Source of the DNA: Bacillus sp. ISL-18
GTDB lineage: Bacteria; Bacillota; Bacilli; Bacillales; Cytobacillaceae
DNA length: 64,000 bases
Assembly: GCF_018613415.1 (NCBI RefSeq)
Contig: NZ_JAGGQG010000002.1
Location: forward strand, 186,001 to 250,000
Reading direction: 5' to 3'
Part shown: one piece after another, positions 49,152 to 57,373 of the stretch
Layout: each line of letters opens with the position of its first letter
Numbering within the stretch: the stretch's first letter is position 1
Program-made: the position numbers and the translations under genes
Notes under the pieces: generated by a model
What the model was told of the DNA's origin: nothing
Seen by the model: only the letters and a program-made list of their open reading frames with translations
Databases searched by the model: none

Positions 49152-49508
49152 ATGCTCGCAATGTTCTTTTGGGCTTTTGTAGTAGGCGGGTTAATCTGTG
49201 TCGTAGGGCAATTATTATTCGATGTCGCTAAACTCACACCGGGTCATACGATGAGCTTGCTGGTGGTGATTGGTGCGGTTTTAGACGGATTGGGGTTATA
49301 TGAGCCACTGGTTGATTTTGCCGGTGCAGGAGCGACCATTCCGATTACCAGCTTTGGAAATTCTTTGGTTCATGGGGCACTCCAGGATGCACAGGCACAC
49401 GGGATTATCGGCGTTTTAACAGGGATGTTCCAAGTAACAAGCTCCGGGATTTCTGCAGCCATTATTTTTGGGTTTATTGGCGCATTAATTTTTAAGCCAA
49501 AAGGGTGA
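49152..49508 (+). CDS. spoVAEb: Stage V sporulation protein AEb
   Basis: Membrane subunit of 118 residues, related to SpoVAC (shared GGLICVVGQ and [17 protein letters not shown]). The start at 49152 follows AAGGGGTGAG; 4 bp after spoVAD. This operon lacks spoVAA, spoVAB and spoVAF, so it may be an accessory SpoVA set. Confidence 0.93.
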   Translation: MLAMFFWAFVVGGLICVVGQLLFDVAKLTPGHTMSLLVVIGAVLDGLGLYEPLVDFAGAGATIPITSFGNSLVHGALQDAQAHGIIGVLTGMFQVTSSGISAAIIFGFIGALIFKPKG

Positions 49509-49555
49509 AATACTCATTTTTATAGCCAATTTTCCCATTAGGAGTCATGCCTAGT

Positions 49556-49583
49556 ACACATGATTAAGTAATTTCATATGTTA
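49556..49583 (+). promoter_or_regulatory. Sigma-K-type promoter of yjcZ
   Basis: AC (49556), 17 bp, CATATGTTA (49575-49583) fits the sigma-K pattern AC-N16/17-CATANNNTA; 34 bp before the gene. Confidence 0.5.
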
Positions 49584-49616
49584 TTAATGAGATTACCGAA
49601 AGTGAGGTGACAGTCT

Positions 49617-49736
49617 ATGTGCTTCGGATATGGCGGCGGCTACGGCTACGGCGGCGGTTATGGCTACGGTTCCACTTTCGTGCTTATCGTAGTATTATTC
49701 ATTCTTTTAATCATTGTTGGCGCAAGCTTCTATTAA
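49617..49736 (+). CDS. YjcZ family sporulation protein
   Basis: A 39-residue protein: Gly/Tyr-rich start ([17 protein letters not shown]) and one hydrophobic helix ([21 protein letters not shown]). This is the typical YjcZ layout, found in many copies in Bacillus and expressed in sporulation. GTGAGGTG precedes the ATG. Confidence 0.9.
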   Translation: MCFGYGGGYGYGGGYGYGSTFVLIVVLFILLIIVGASFY

Positions 49737-49816
49737 TCAACAATGATGGAGGGGGTTTGACCTAAAAGGGGGCCAGCCCTTTCTGTTTACATAAATTTTT
49801 TAGCTGCAGGTTAGGG

Positions 49817-49843
49817 ACCTTTTTTTTCCTCCTTCATAGAATA
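49817..49843 (+). promoter_or_regulatory. Sigma-K-type promoter of spoVIF
   Basis: AC (49817), 16 bp, CATAGAATA (49835-49843) matches the sigma-K consensus; 33 bp before spoVIF, which is sigma-K-dependent in B. subtilis. Confidence 0.6.
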
Positions 49844-49875
49844 AAGTAGTTTATGAAGGAGCGTGACATTAAAAC

Positions 49876-50130
49876 ATGGATAATGGATTCTTTAAGAACA
49901 TTGAAAAGAAAACTGGCGTTAATATGAAAGATATTTTTGATTTGGCTAATTCTTTACAAAATGCGAATTTCAAAGATGAAAAAACAGTCCGCAATGTTAT
50001 TCAGCGAGTATCGCAAATTGCGAACAAACCGGTAAGTAAAGAGATGGAAGATCAAATTGTGAAATCAATTGTTAACGATGGCAAGCAGCTTGATTTTAAT
50101 ACAATTGCCCAAATGATGAATAAAAAATAA
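49876..50130 (+). CDS. spoVIF: Stage VI sporulation protein F
   Basis: An 84-residue protein with the SpoVIF start (MDNGFFKNIEKKTGVNMKDI) and helical rest; needed for proper coat assembly in B. subtilis. GAAGGAG lies before the ATG. Confidence 0.9.
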   Translation: MDNGFFKNIEKKTGVNMKDIFDLANSLQNANFKDEKTVRNVIQRVSQIANKPVSKEMEDQIVKSIVNDGKQLDFNTIAQMMNKK

Positions 50131-50222
50131 AGGGTATCCGCGTGGTCATTGGTAAGGGCGGCAGTTAGGAGTCAGGATAGACGTACGTGAAGTGCGGCTG
50201 TCTTTTTTTTGTGTTGCGGGGG

Positions 50223-50336
50223 ATTTGTTAATATATCCTGAAATTTGTTAATATCTTCTCGAATTTTGTTAATATCACTTGAAATTTGTTAATATCCTCA
50301 AATTTTTGTTAATATGGCCCTAAAATTTGTTAATAA
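50223..50336. repeat. Six phased ATTTGTTAATAT repeats
   Basis: GTTAAT cores at 50227, 50247, 50268, 50288, 50308 and 50329: spacing 20, 21, 20, 20, 21 bp, close to two DNA turns. Linkers vary. Nothing else is seen in this 302-bp gap between spoVIF and yjcD except the yjcD terminator. Confidence 0.8.
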
Positions 50337-50363
50337 AGCATTAAAGAATTAAAGCAATAAAGT

Positions 50364-50392
50364 AAAAATGGTACAAGAGAATCCTTGTACCA
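50364..50392 (-). terminator. yjcD terminator
   Basis: TGGTACAAG/CTTGTACCA stem; on the minus strand it is followed by TTTTT. Confidence 0.8.
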
Positions 50393-50432
50393 TCCAAAAC
50401 GGCAAATGCCGAAGGAAAGGAGGACCAAAGTG

Positions 50433-52730
50433 TTAATTGGTCTTCCTCTTTTTATTAATAGGAGCTAAAAATCTGGAGCGATTTGCTTTCTTCCCTCGTC
50501 TATTATTTGGAGTGGAGATTAACAGCTCCTCTTTTGCTCTAGTCATTGCTACATAAAATAATCTTCTTTCTTCTTCAAGCGGGTCCTGATCGCCAGCACG
50601 GTAAGATTCAAGGGCAAAATCGTGCGGTAAACTGCCGTCTACTGCACTAATCAAATAAACGGTTTTATATTCCAGCCCTTTAGCGCGGTGAATGGTACTA
50701 AGCGTAATCGCATCAGTAAAATGTCTGCTCATATTCTTTATTTCTTTATTCATGGCCGACATATGCTGTGCGTGTTCTAACAAAGTTTCAATCGTTGTAA
50801 AGCTTTTTGCTGCAACTTTAAGATCCTTTAGATCATCAGAGCCTTTTTCAATCTTACTTGATTCATTCCCACGTTTCTTTAAAAAATCAAGGAATCCAAT
50901 TTCTTTTTCGATTTGTTCAATCGCAACAGAAGGAGATAAATGCTTAAGCCCACGTATGAGAGTAACAGCCTTTTTTAATTTTTTCTCTTGAAACGCGTGA
51001 GCCGTTTTCAAATGTGAAAGTGCCTCTAGAAGGCTGCAATCCTTCAGAATGCTCTCAGCCTTTAAATCCTTTAGGACCGTTTGCTTTAAAAATAATAAAG
51101 GTAAAAGATCGCCTAAGGCATTAGGGTCGTCCTCATTTAAACTGACCTTCATAAAGGCAAGAGCACTTCTAACAATAAACCGGTCGTAAAATGCTTCGGC
51201 ATCTAGGTCAATCCTAAAAGGCAAGTTTGAGGCTGCTAATCGCTCAAAGATTGCACGGGAGCTGACATTTGTCCGATAAAGGATGGCAAAATCACCGGGT
51301 TTTGCACCTTGTGAAATTCTCTCCTGGATATCGGTCACAATCATCGTGGCCTCTTCTTCCTCATCATATGGAAAAAATAATTGAGGAAGGATACCCGAGG
51401 TATATTGTGCCTCCATCCGTTTTAATCGGCGTTTTTTATTTAAAGCAATCATTTGATTCGCGGCAGCGACAATCTCATGTGAGGAGCGATAATTCTGCTC
51501 AAGGGTTACTAATTTGGCATGAGGAAAGTCTTTTTCAAAATCTAAAAGATAACTAGGGTCACTGCCTCTAAAGGAGTAGATGGCCTGGTCATCATCGCCG
51601 ACCGCACAGACATTTTTATGTTTGCTAGATAACAGTTTAATTAACTCATATTGAACCCTGTTTATGTCTTGAAATTCATCAATTAGAAAGTATTGGAACT
51701 TATCCTGGTAATACTCTAAGAGGGAAGGAGACGAAAGAAATAATTGATAACAGCCAATTAACATATCGTCAAAATCAAATAATCCTTCTGTTTGTTTATA
51801 TTCCTCATACTTTTTATATAAAAATAGCACGCTTTCTTCCCAATCAGATGTGGGTTTGACTTCGTTCGGCATGAGAAGGGAGTTTTTCCAAAAGCCTATT
51901 TGCTGAAGAGCTAAATCATAGGCAAATTCCTTTTCTGATATTTGGAGGGCTTTCCCTGCCTCCTTAAGAATTTTATCGCGCTGCCAATCCTTCTTAAGCA
52001 GATGATTAGAGGACCAATTGGCGGCATCATGGAACATTAAGATACGATAGAAGATACTGTGAAAGGTACCGGTTACAAGCTGATTGATCTTTCCTCGCTG
52101 CATATTTGGATAGGATAGAAGGCGATTTTTCATTTCTGCAGCGGCCTTGGAGGTGAAGGTTACAAGCATAATCGAACCAGGATCTGCCTGCTTCACCTCG
52201 AGCATGTAAGCCGTTCGTGCTGTTAATACACGTGTTTTGCCACTCCCAGCCCCCGCTAGGACTAGTAACGAGCCATCTATTTGTATGACAGCCTCTACTT
52301 GGCTTTTATCGAGGACCACACCTTTTTCAGCAAGCAATCGTAAATAGGGCGGCAGTTCCTGCTCAATATGTTTCATAGGTGGTGTATAAGGAACAGAGTA
52401 TTCAATCGGTTTAGCAGGTTGAAATAATTCTAGGTTTGTGTTTGTCTCGGTAATGGTCCGTCCTTGGGGGATTTTAAAACCATTCCGTTCAATATAATGT
52501 GGAGTATCATCTGAAACAATAATGGGGTCAGGGTCAAGGCATTTTTTTTCAGGTGATTGGACGTGAAAAAAATGCGGCTCCATCCCAATGCCAAGAAATA
52601 ATTTTACTTTTTCATGGCAGGTCGGACAGACAAGTTCTCCATTTTTTCCTGCTAAATATATTTTTTGGTACTGATCTCGAGCCAATTGTGAGAGTCGGAT
52701 AAGCTGTTGTTGATAGAAAGCTGTTTTCAT
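50433..52730 (-). CDS. yjcD: UvrD/PcrA-type helicase YjcD
   Basis: Superfamily 1A helicase, 765 residues. N-terminal zinc-finger-like segment C35-x2-C38-x14-H53-x2-H56-x7-C64, Walker A GAGSGKT (160-166), DEFQDINRVQ motif II, QNYRSSHEIVAAAN motif IV, and VTFTSKAAAEM, HRAKGLEYKTVYL, FYVAMTRAKEEL motifs. Probably in DNA repair or removal of proteins from DNA; not well studied. Same place as B. subtilis yjcD. Confidence 0.92.
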   Translation of the reverse strand: MKTAFYQQQLIRLSQLARDQYQKIYLAGKNGELVCPTCHEKVKLFLGIGMEPHFFHVQSPEKKCLDPDPIIVSDDTPHYIERNGFKIPQGRTITETNTNLELFQPAKPIEYSVPYTPPMKHIEQELPPYLRLLAEKGVVLDKSQVEAVIQIDGSLLVLAGAGSGKTRVLTARTAYMLEVKQADPGSIMLVTFTSKAAAEMKNRLLSYPNMQRGKINQLVTGTFHSIFYRILMFHDAANWSSNHLLKKDWQRDKILKEAGKALQISEKEFAYDLALQQIGFWKNSLLMPNEVKPTSDWEESVLFLYKKYEEYKQTEGLFDFDDMLIGCYQLFLSSPSLLEYYQDKFQYFLIDEFQDINRVQYELIKLLSSKHKNVCAVGDDDQAIYSFRGSDPSYLLDFEKDFPHAKLVTLEQNYRSSHEIVAAANQMIALNKKRRLKRMEAQYTSGILPQLFFPYDEEEEATMIVTDIQERISQGAKPGDFAILYRTNVSSRAIFERLAASNLPFRIDLDAEAFYDRFIVRSALAFMKVSLNEDDPNALGDLLPLLFLKQTVLKDLKAESILKDCSLLEALSHLKTAHAFQEKKLKKAVTLIRGLKHLSPSVAIEQIEKEIGFLDFLKKRGNESSKIEKGSDDLKDLKVAAKSFTTIETLLEHAQHMSAMNKEIKNMSRHFTDAITLSTIHRAKGLEYKTVYLISAVDGSLPHDFALESYRAGDQDPLEEERRLFYVAMTRAKEELLISTPNNRRGKKANRSRFLAPINKKRKTN

Positions 52731-52838
52731 ATATTAAAACCTCTATTTCGTGAAAATAACACATGTACTATCTTAACAAAACGAGCCTGCTTCGGAAAGT
52801 GTTTGATAATTTAACCAGTAAAAAGAAGCACCTGCCGG

Positions 52839-53285
52839 TTAATCGGCAAGTGCTTCTGTAGGAATTTGTTTGACCATCGTTTTATGAGGAATACCAGCAT
52901 CCAAAAATTCCTCTGATACAACCTCGTAGCCAAGTCCAGCATAGAAGGGAATGGCATGGGTCTGGGCATTTAGTTTTAGTTTGTGTAAGCCTTGTTTCCG
53001 AGTGAAAGCTTCGATTGCGTTCATCATTTTTCTTCCGGCTCCAGTTTTACGGGCTTCTTTTAACACACAAATCCGTTCGACTTTACCATAACCATCAACG
53101 ACACGGAATCTCCCTGCAGCAAGGGGATTGGATGTATCTCCATACATAACAAAATGTGTAGCGTCATCCTCATATTGGTCTATTTCCTCTTCGATTGGAA
53201 CATTTTGCTCCTGTACAAATACAATTTTTCTGATCGAAAAAGCATCTTCAAGTTCTTTTTGATTTTCTACAACTTTAATTATCAC
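52839..53285 (-). CDS. yjcF: GNAT acetyltransferase YjcF
   Basis: A 148-residue GNAT: acetyl-CoA-binding segment VERICVLKEARKTGAGRKMMNAIE. The GTG at 53285 follows AAAGGAAT; seven bases after the yjcG stop. Substrate unknown. Confidence 0.88.
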   Translation of the reverse strand: MIIKVVENQKELEDAFSIRKIVFVQEQNVPIEEEIDQYEDDATHFVMYGDTSNPLAAGRFRVVDGYGKVERICVLKEARKTGAGRKMMNAIEAFTRKQGLHKLKLNAQTHAIPFYAGLGYEVVSEEFLDAGIPHKTMVKQIPTEALAD

Positions 53286-53292
53286 GTTTCTA

Positions 53293-53805
53293 CTATTCCT
53301 TTCCAAGACGAAATGTTTCATAAACGGTCCAAGAACCATTTTCTAATTGATAAAGCAGATGGAAACGGTCAATCGTTTCTTCATGATCAATTTTTGTCAT
53401 CCGGAGTGCCCCATAAACATCAGAGTGTTCATCGTTTGACAGCTTTTGGCCAATCGTAATATGGGGGACAAAGGCATATTCTGTATTTTCATCATTTAAT
53501 TCGCGATTGATTTCCGAATGTAGGATGGAGAGGTCGATTGATGGCTCCACCTTAAAATAGATTACATTATTTACTGGCTTGAAAGAACTAATTTTTGCCG
53601 TTTTTAAAGAAAAAGGGCTGGTCTTTTCAGCAATTTTACGTAGTTTATCAGCAAAATTGTTAGCATTTTCTTCTGTAGCTTCAAAAGCACTTTTTAATGT
53701 CAAGTGTGGAGGAATAAGAGCATAATGCGGATCGTAACGTTTTCGATAAGAGTTCACGATATCTTGAAGCTTTTTGGACGGGAAAATGACAACACCAAAT
53801 TTCAT
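53293..53805 (-). CDS. yjcG: 2H phosphoesterase (2'-5' RNA ligase-like) YjcG
   Basis: A 170-residue LigT-like protein with two H-x-T/[IT]-x motifs, HLTL at 34 and HITI at 115. Cyclic phosphodiesterase or RNA-modifying activity is inferred from the family. Operon with yjcF. Confidence 0.9.
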   Translation of the reverse strand: MKFGVVIFPSKKLQDIVNSYRKRYDPHYALIPPHLTLKSAFEATEENANNFADKLRKIAEKTSPFSLKTAKISSFKPVNNVIYFKVEPSIDLSILHSEINRELNDENTEYAFVPHITIGQKLSNDEHSDVYGALRMTKIDHEETIDRFHLLYQLENGSWTVYETFRLGKE

Positions 53806-53916
53806 GCGGTTACCTCCAATGATTGAAATTATTTTAGGAAAATATTCATAAAATCGCTTTCAGTTATTATAGCAAATTTTCAAAATATATTAAACAAATA
53901 AACAACTACAGATATT

Positions 53917-54639
53917 CTAAAAAAACAGTTTAAGAGCCCTCTTTAAATCAGGCTGCCAATAGGTCCATGTATGATTTCCGTTAAATTCTTCATAAAAGTA
54001 TGTAATTGGTTTTGCTTTTATTTTTTTAGCCAATAACCTATTTGGACTTATAAAGTTTTGTATTTTCCCGTCTGTAGTTTGTACTTCCGTTTCCTGCGTA
54101 CCGATCACATGGTAAATCTCAACATGATGACCTTCATTAAAGTCTTCTACCAGTTTAAAAATGTACTGGTCGACCAATGGTGACTGGAGTAATATCTTTC
54201 CGAATGTATGCGGGTATTGTAATGCCGTCATTAAAGAAACGGTGGCACCAAGAGAACTACCGATTAACGCCCTGGTGGAACCCATCTGATAGGTTGGAAA
54301 TTCCTTGTCGAGAAAGGGAACTAATTCATGGGCAAGAAAACGAATATACTGCTGGTTTTGGTCCCCTTTAGGATGGTACTTCCGCCGTCGGTCGGCTACA
54401 TCCTTATAGGGTACCCCAACAATGATAATATTTTCAATTTCTTGTTTAAAAAGTAACTCATCTGCTAATCGTCCAATTCGTCCAAGCTGAAAATAATCTC
54501 TGCCGTCCTGGGCAATTAGCAGTGAGTATTTGTACAATGGCGAGTAATTTGCGGGCAGATAGATAAGGAGCTGCATGGTTTCTTGTAGTTCGGAGCTATG
54601 AAAGCTATATTCTTTGATTGTGCCTTTTGGATACTGCAT
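53917..54639 (-). CDS. yjcH: Esterase family protein YjcH
   Basis: Alpha/beta-hydrolase of the enterochelin esterase-like (PF00756) type. Nucleophile elbow GSSLG with S129, probable catalytic H223 in NGNHTWTYW. 240 residues, no signal peptide; substrate unknown. Confidence 0.9.
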   Translation of the reverse strand: MQYPKGTIKEYSFHSSELQETMQLLIYLPANYSPLYKYSLLIAQDGRDYFQLGRIGRLADELLFKQEIENIIIVGVPYKDVADRRRKYHPKGDQNQQYIRFLAHELVPFLDKEFPTYQMGSTRALIGSSLGATVSLMTALQYPHTFGKILLQSPLVDQYIFKLVEDFNEGHHVEIYHVIGTQETEVQTTDGKIQNFISPNRLLAKKIKAKPITYFYEEFNGNHTWTYWQPDLKRALKLFF

Positions 54640-54737
54640 GAATTATCCCCCGTAGTTCATTTTTTACAACTGCATTTTATCATAAATAGAAAAAAGATGC
54701 TTTTAGGAAAGGGAGTGGTTGTGGGAGCTGGGATAGA

Positions 54738-54962
54738 TTAATGGAGGTAGGATTTATGGGAACGAGTTTCCGGCATAATTGATAAGATGTTTTCTCGTTT
54801 AAAGGTACGCATTTGTTTGCGAAGCAGGCAATAGGCACGGATGTAGTCATCGTTTATTTCTTTTACAATTAGCTTTCTTTGGGATAGTTCTTGGTTTTCA
54901 GCAAGATAAATCATTTCAATTGGCATGTGTTCTTCAATTGAACGGATTAGCAGCCCATCCAT
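54738..54962 (-). CDS. Small WYL-like protein under SOS boxes
   Basis: A 74-residue protein (IRSIEEHMPIEMIYLAENQELSQRKLIVKEI...RTFKRENILSIMP) resembling a lone WYL/Sm-like beta barrel. ATG at 54962 follows AAAGGAG. Its promoter contains LexA sites. WYL domains often bind nucleic acid and regulate damage or defence genes; role here unknown. Probably chromosomal, just left of the element. Confidence 0.75.
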   Translation of the reverse strand: MDGLLIRSIEEHMPIEMIYLAENQELSQRKLIVKEINDDYIRAYCLLRKQMRTFKRENILSIMPETRSHKSYLH

Positions 54963-54991
54963 GGTAATCACTCCTTTGGGTTTATAGGTAT

Positions 54992-55021
54992 ATTATATCC
55001 GAACGCTAGTTCTTTATTCAA
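54992..55021 (-). promoter_or_regulatory. SigA promoter with SOS box in the spacer
   Basis: Minus strand TTGAAT (55021-55016) and TATAAT (54997-54992), 18 bp apart. The spacer holds CGAAC-GCTA-GTTCT (55000-55013), a LexA site with one arm mismatch. Confidence 0.8.
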
Positions 55022-55029
55022 GTTAAACG

Positions 55030-55043
55030 GGAACTAGTGTTCT
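55030..55043. promoter_or_regulatory. Second SOS box
   Basis: GGAAC-TAGT-GTTCT, 30 bp (about three turns) from the first box, upstream of the -35. Confidence 0.6.
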
Positions 55044-55077
55044 ATTTTTATTTTATGAACAAGAAGAAAAAAGGGTA

Positions 55078-55105
55078 TTGACATTCTTAGTTTTTTTACT
55101 ATAAT
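55078..55105 (+). promoter_or_regulatory. tRNA-Val promoter
   Basis: TTGACA (55078) and TATAAT (55100) with 16-bp spacing, 22 bp before the tRNA. Confidence 0.85.
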
Positions 55106-55126
55106 TAGATTTGTAAGTTAATAAGA

Positions 55127-55199
55127 GATCTGTTAGCTCAGCTGGGAGAGCGCAACCTTGACAGGGTTGAGGTCGGGGGTTCGAACCCCTCACAGGTCA
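55127..55199 (+). tRNA. tRNA-Val (GAC anticodon)
   Basis: Complete cloverleaf: acceptor GATCTGT/ACAGGTC (one G-T pair), D arm GCTC/GAGC, anticodon arm CAACC-TTGACAG-GGTTG with anticodon GAC, T arm GGGGGTTCGAACCCC. CCA is not encoded. Its 3' end is the probable attachment site of the element that follows. Confidence 0.95.
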
Positions 55200-55200
55200 T
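55165..55200. other. Probable left attachment site (attL) in the tRNA 3' end
   Basis: A tyrosine integrase gene starts 164 bp after the tRNA and points away from it, the usual layout for integration into a tRNA 3' end. The matching attR repeat is not in the window, so the core length is unknown. Confidence 0.65.
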
Positions 55201-55204
55201 CCGG

Positions 55205-55244
55205 ACGGTAGAAACGTTGATATAACGGTGTTCTACCGTTTTTT
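55205..55244 (+). terminator. Terminator after tRNA-Val
   Basis: ACGGTAGAA/TTCTACCGT stem followed by TTTTT. Confidence 0.8.
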
Positions 55245-55250
55245 ATTTGC

Positions 55251-55355
55251 GCTGACTTATGCGTTGACTTAATCGCAGGGTAGCGCTCCTATTTTAGACA
55301 TGGTAGCGCTGGGTTTATGCGTCTTTTGTTCCGTTGACTTAACGAACAGGGGGCG
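55251..55355. repeat. Direct repeats between att site and integrase
   Basis: TGACTTA occurs at 55253, 55265 and 55335 (the last two as GTTGACTTAA), and GGTAGCGCT at 55279 and 55302 with GGGCGCT near 55351. Placement suggests arm-type integrase or excisionase binding sites. Confidence 0.5.
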
Positions 55356-55363
55356 CTTTTATA

Positions 55364-56407
55364 TTGGCTGATAAACGGACTGGCAAACGTGTAAAAAACG
55401 TTAGGACAACAAGGAAAACTGCGTACAATCTCGATACTTTATTTCAATCGTTTAAGGCGATTAAACGTGCGGAGGGTAGAGCGGAAGGTACGCTGAATCA
55501 ATACGAGGATAATTACGGATACTTTATTGAGTATCTCGACAGGCACGATATTAAGCGATCTGTAAAAGAAATTACCAAGGATACTATTCGAGATTATATC
55601 GTTTATATGCGTGATAAATGGATTAAATTCGAGGATCATAAGTTTAAGCCGGAGGAGTCTATGACGGTAGGATTATCGCCATCTACGATTAATACCAGGC
55701 TTAAGACACTCCGCGTTATGTTTAAGTGTTTACAAGAGGAAGGGCTTATGGACAGTAATCCGATGGAAGGAATTAAAAACGTAAGCGAGCCGGAAGAGGA
55801 AATCGTTGTACTTACTGCGGATGAAATGAAGCAACTGCTTAACGTACCTAATCAGCGACATTATGCAGAGTTTCGCGATTATGTATTAATGCACTACTTA
55901 ATCGATTCAATGAGTCGTATAAGTGAAGCTCTAGGATTACGACATTCTGACGTTGATCTTGTCGCAAGAATAGTAACGATACCAGCTACTATCGCAAAGA
56001 GTAGAAAGTCTCGAACAATACCATTACAACCGGTGACTGCCCGTTTACTAAAGGAGTTAATAACGGAGAATAAAGAGGACTTTGACAGCGAGTATATCTT
56101 TCTAACAAACTACGGAGAGCCAATTACACGCGATCACTTCCGCAATAGACTAAATGAATACGCAAAAAAGGCCGGCATAACAAAGAATGTGCATCCGCAT
56201 TTATTTCGCCATACAGCAGCGACAATTTTCCTGGAATCAGGCGGAGATATACGGCACTTGCAATTATTGCTCGGTCATGCGGATTTGAGAATGGTATTAC
56301 GGTACACACATTTATCGAAGGAATCGTTAATTAATCAGCACGAAAAGTATTCTGCAATGAATCAGATAACAGGCAAACTAAATAAGCCGCGTAAGGTTAA
56401 ACGATAG
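55364..56407 (+). CDS. int: Tyrosine site-specific integrase
   Basis: Phage/ICE integrase, 347 residues. N-terminal SAM-like core-binding domain (about 22-140), catalytic domain with R185, H279-x2-R282, H305 and nucleophile Y314. TTG start with AGGGGGCG upstream. Catalyses insertion and excision at tRNA-Val. Confidence 0.95.
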   Translation: MADKRTGKRVKNVRTTRKTAYNLDTLFQSFKAIKRAEGRAEGTLNQYEDNYGYFIEYLDRHDIKRSVKEITKDTIRDYIVYMRDKWIKFEDHKFKPEESMTVGLSPSTINTRLKTLRVMFKCLQEEGLMDSNPMEGIKNVSEPEEEIVVLTADEMKQLLNVPNQRHYAEFRDYVLMHYLIDSMSRISEALGLRHSDVDLVARIVTIPATIAKSRKSRTIPLQPVTARLLKELITENKEDFDSEYIFLTNYGEPITRDHFRNRLNEYAKKAGITKNVHPHLFRHTAATIFLESGGDIRHLQLLLGHADLRMVLRYTHLSKESLINQHEKYSAMNQITGKLNKPRKVKR

Positions 56408-56412
56408 CTATT

Positions 56413-56437
56413 GCGTCACCTTAACCGGTGGCGTTTT
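56413..56437 (+). terminator. Integrase terminator
   Basis: GCGTCACC/GGTGGCGT stem followed by TTTC. Confidence 0.6.
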
Positions 56438-56506
56438 CTAATTGCATGGAGAAATTTACTACATAAAACCATTGGTCTGATATAATTGACAAGGGAGGTT
56501 TAATCA

Positions 56507-57058
56507 ATGAATATGTTGGATTTAATTAAAACGTTTGCTACACCAATCTTTGGAATAATTGGAGTTTTTGTAGGTAGTAAATTGAATGCAAAAAGGGATA
56601 TTAAGTTTCAAAAAGAATTTTTATCTAGAAAATTAAGGATAGAAAAATACCAAGAATTTTCATTGGACTTGTCAGATTTTATAAGAGAAGGTGCATCTAG
56701 TATTTCACGAATGGTTAAGTTATTAAAAAGCGAAATTACGCATCAAGAATTTCGTCAATTAAATGATTCAAGTCAAGGTGAAGCAATACGAATACATCGC
56801 AGATTGATGGTAAATCAGTGGTTTATTCCTGATGAATACAGGGCTCGATATGAGAAGGTTTTTGATAATTATAATTTAATTTGTGATAGAATCTATGAAG
56901 GATTTCATGAACCGGATACTCAAAAAAGATATTATAAAGACCATGAAATTACATATGAAGCAATAAAAAGAGATATAGAATCGTTTTTAATAGCTGCTAC
57001 GAAAGTGTATGAAGATTTAAATAAAGAATTAAATAAAGAGCTAGAAGGCCTAAAATAA
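56507..57058 (+). CDS. Hypothetical protein with N-terminal helix
   Basis: A 183-residue protein: one hydrophobic segment (about 10-26) then a charged, helical cytoplasmic part (RDIKFQKEFLSRKLRIEKYQEF, DLNKELNKELEGLK). GGGAGG lies before the ATG. Not recognised; single-helix cargo proteins like this are common next to integrases. Confidence 0.75.
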   Translation: MNMLDLIKTFATPIFGIIGVFVGSKLNAKRDIKFQKEFLSRKLRIEKYQEFSLDLSDFIREGASSISRMVKLLKSEITHQEFRQLNDSSQGEAIRIHRRLMVNQWFIPDEYRARYEKVFDNYNLICDRIYEGFHEPDTQKRYYKDHEITYEAIKRDIESFLIAATKVYEDLNKELNKELEGLK

Positions 57059-57071
57059 AGGCCTTATTTTT
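57046..57071 (+). terminator. Terminator
   Basis: AAGGCCT/AGGCCTT hairpin followed by ATTTTTATT, overlapping the end of the preceding gene. Confidence 0.8.
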
Positions 57072-57084
57072 ATTATCTATATAA

Positions 57085-57098
57085 AGAACGCATGTTCG
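57085..57098. promoter_or_regulatory. SOS box
   Basis: AGAAC-GCAT-GTTCG matches the Bacillus LexA consensus CGAACRNRYGTTYG at 13 of 14 positions, 30 bp before the next gene. Confidence 0.75.
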
Positions 57099-57127
57099 AG
57101 GATGATAATAGCGAGGAGCTGATAAAT

Positions 57128-57373
57128 ATGTCCGCAGTCAATATCGAAATTCATTATAGGTCCGCAAGCCGAATCATGCAGCGAGGGAGCTTTCCGTTGA
57201 AGGGGAGAAGACCGGAACAGGTTGCGCTGGCATTCTGGAAAGAGATACGCGAGGAAATGTACAATGCGCAATTAGAGCAAGTAATTGCGAATGGCGACCA
57301 GGATTTAACGGAGCTGGTGATCGAATTAGAACGGGAGGAGATTCGGAAAGCTACCGAGGGTCTTCCGTTTTAG
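57128..57373 (+). CDS. Small SOS-controlled hypothetical protein
   Basis: An 81-residue protein (IEIHYRSASRIMQRGSFPLKGRRPEQVALAFWKEIREEMYNAQLEQ...ELEREEIRKA). GAGGAG precedes the ATG; a longer in-frame start at 57092 would overlap the SOS box. SOS control suggests a role when the element is induced. Not recognised. Confidence 0.7.
   Translation: MSAVNIEIHYRSASRIMQRGSFPLKGRRPEQVALAFWKEIREEMYNAQLEQVIANGDQDLTELVIELEREEIRKATEGLPF

Noticed and set aside
50223..50336. CRISPR array
   Set aside because: Repeats of about 12 bp with 8-9 bp linkers are far too short, and there are no cas genes.
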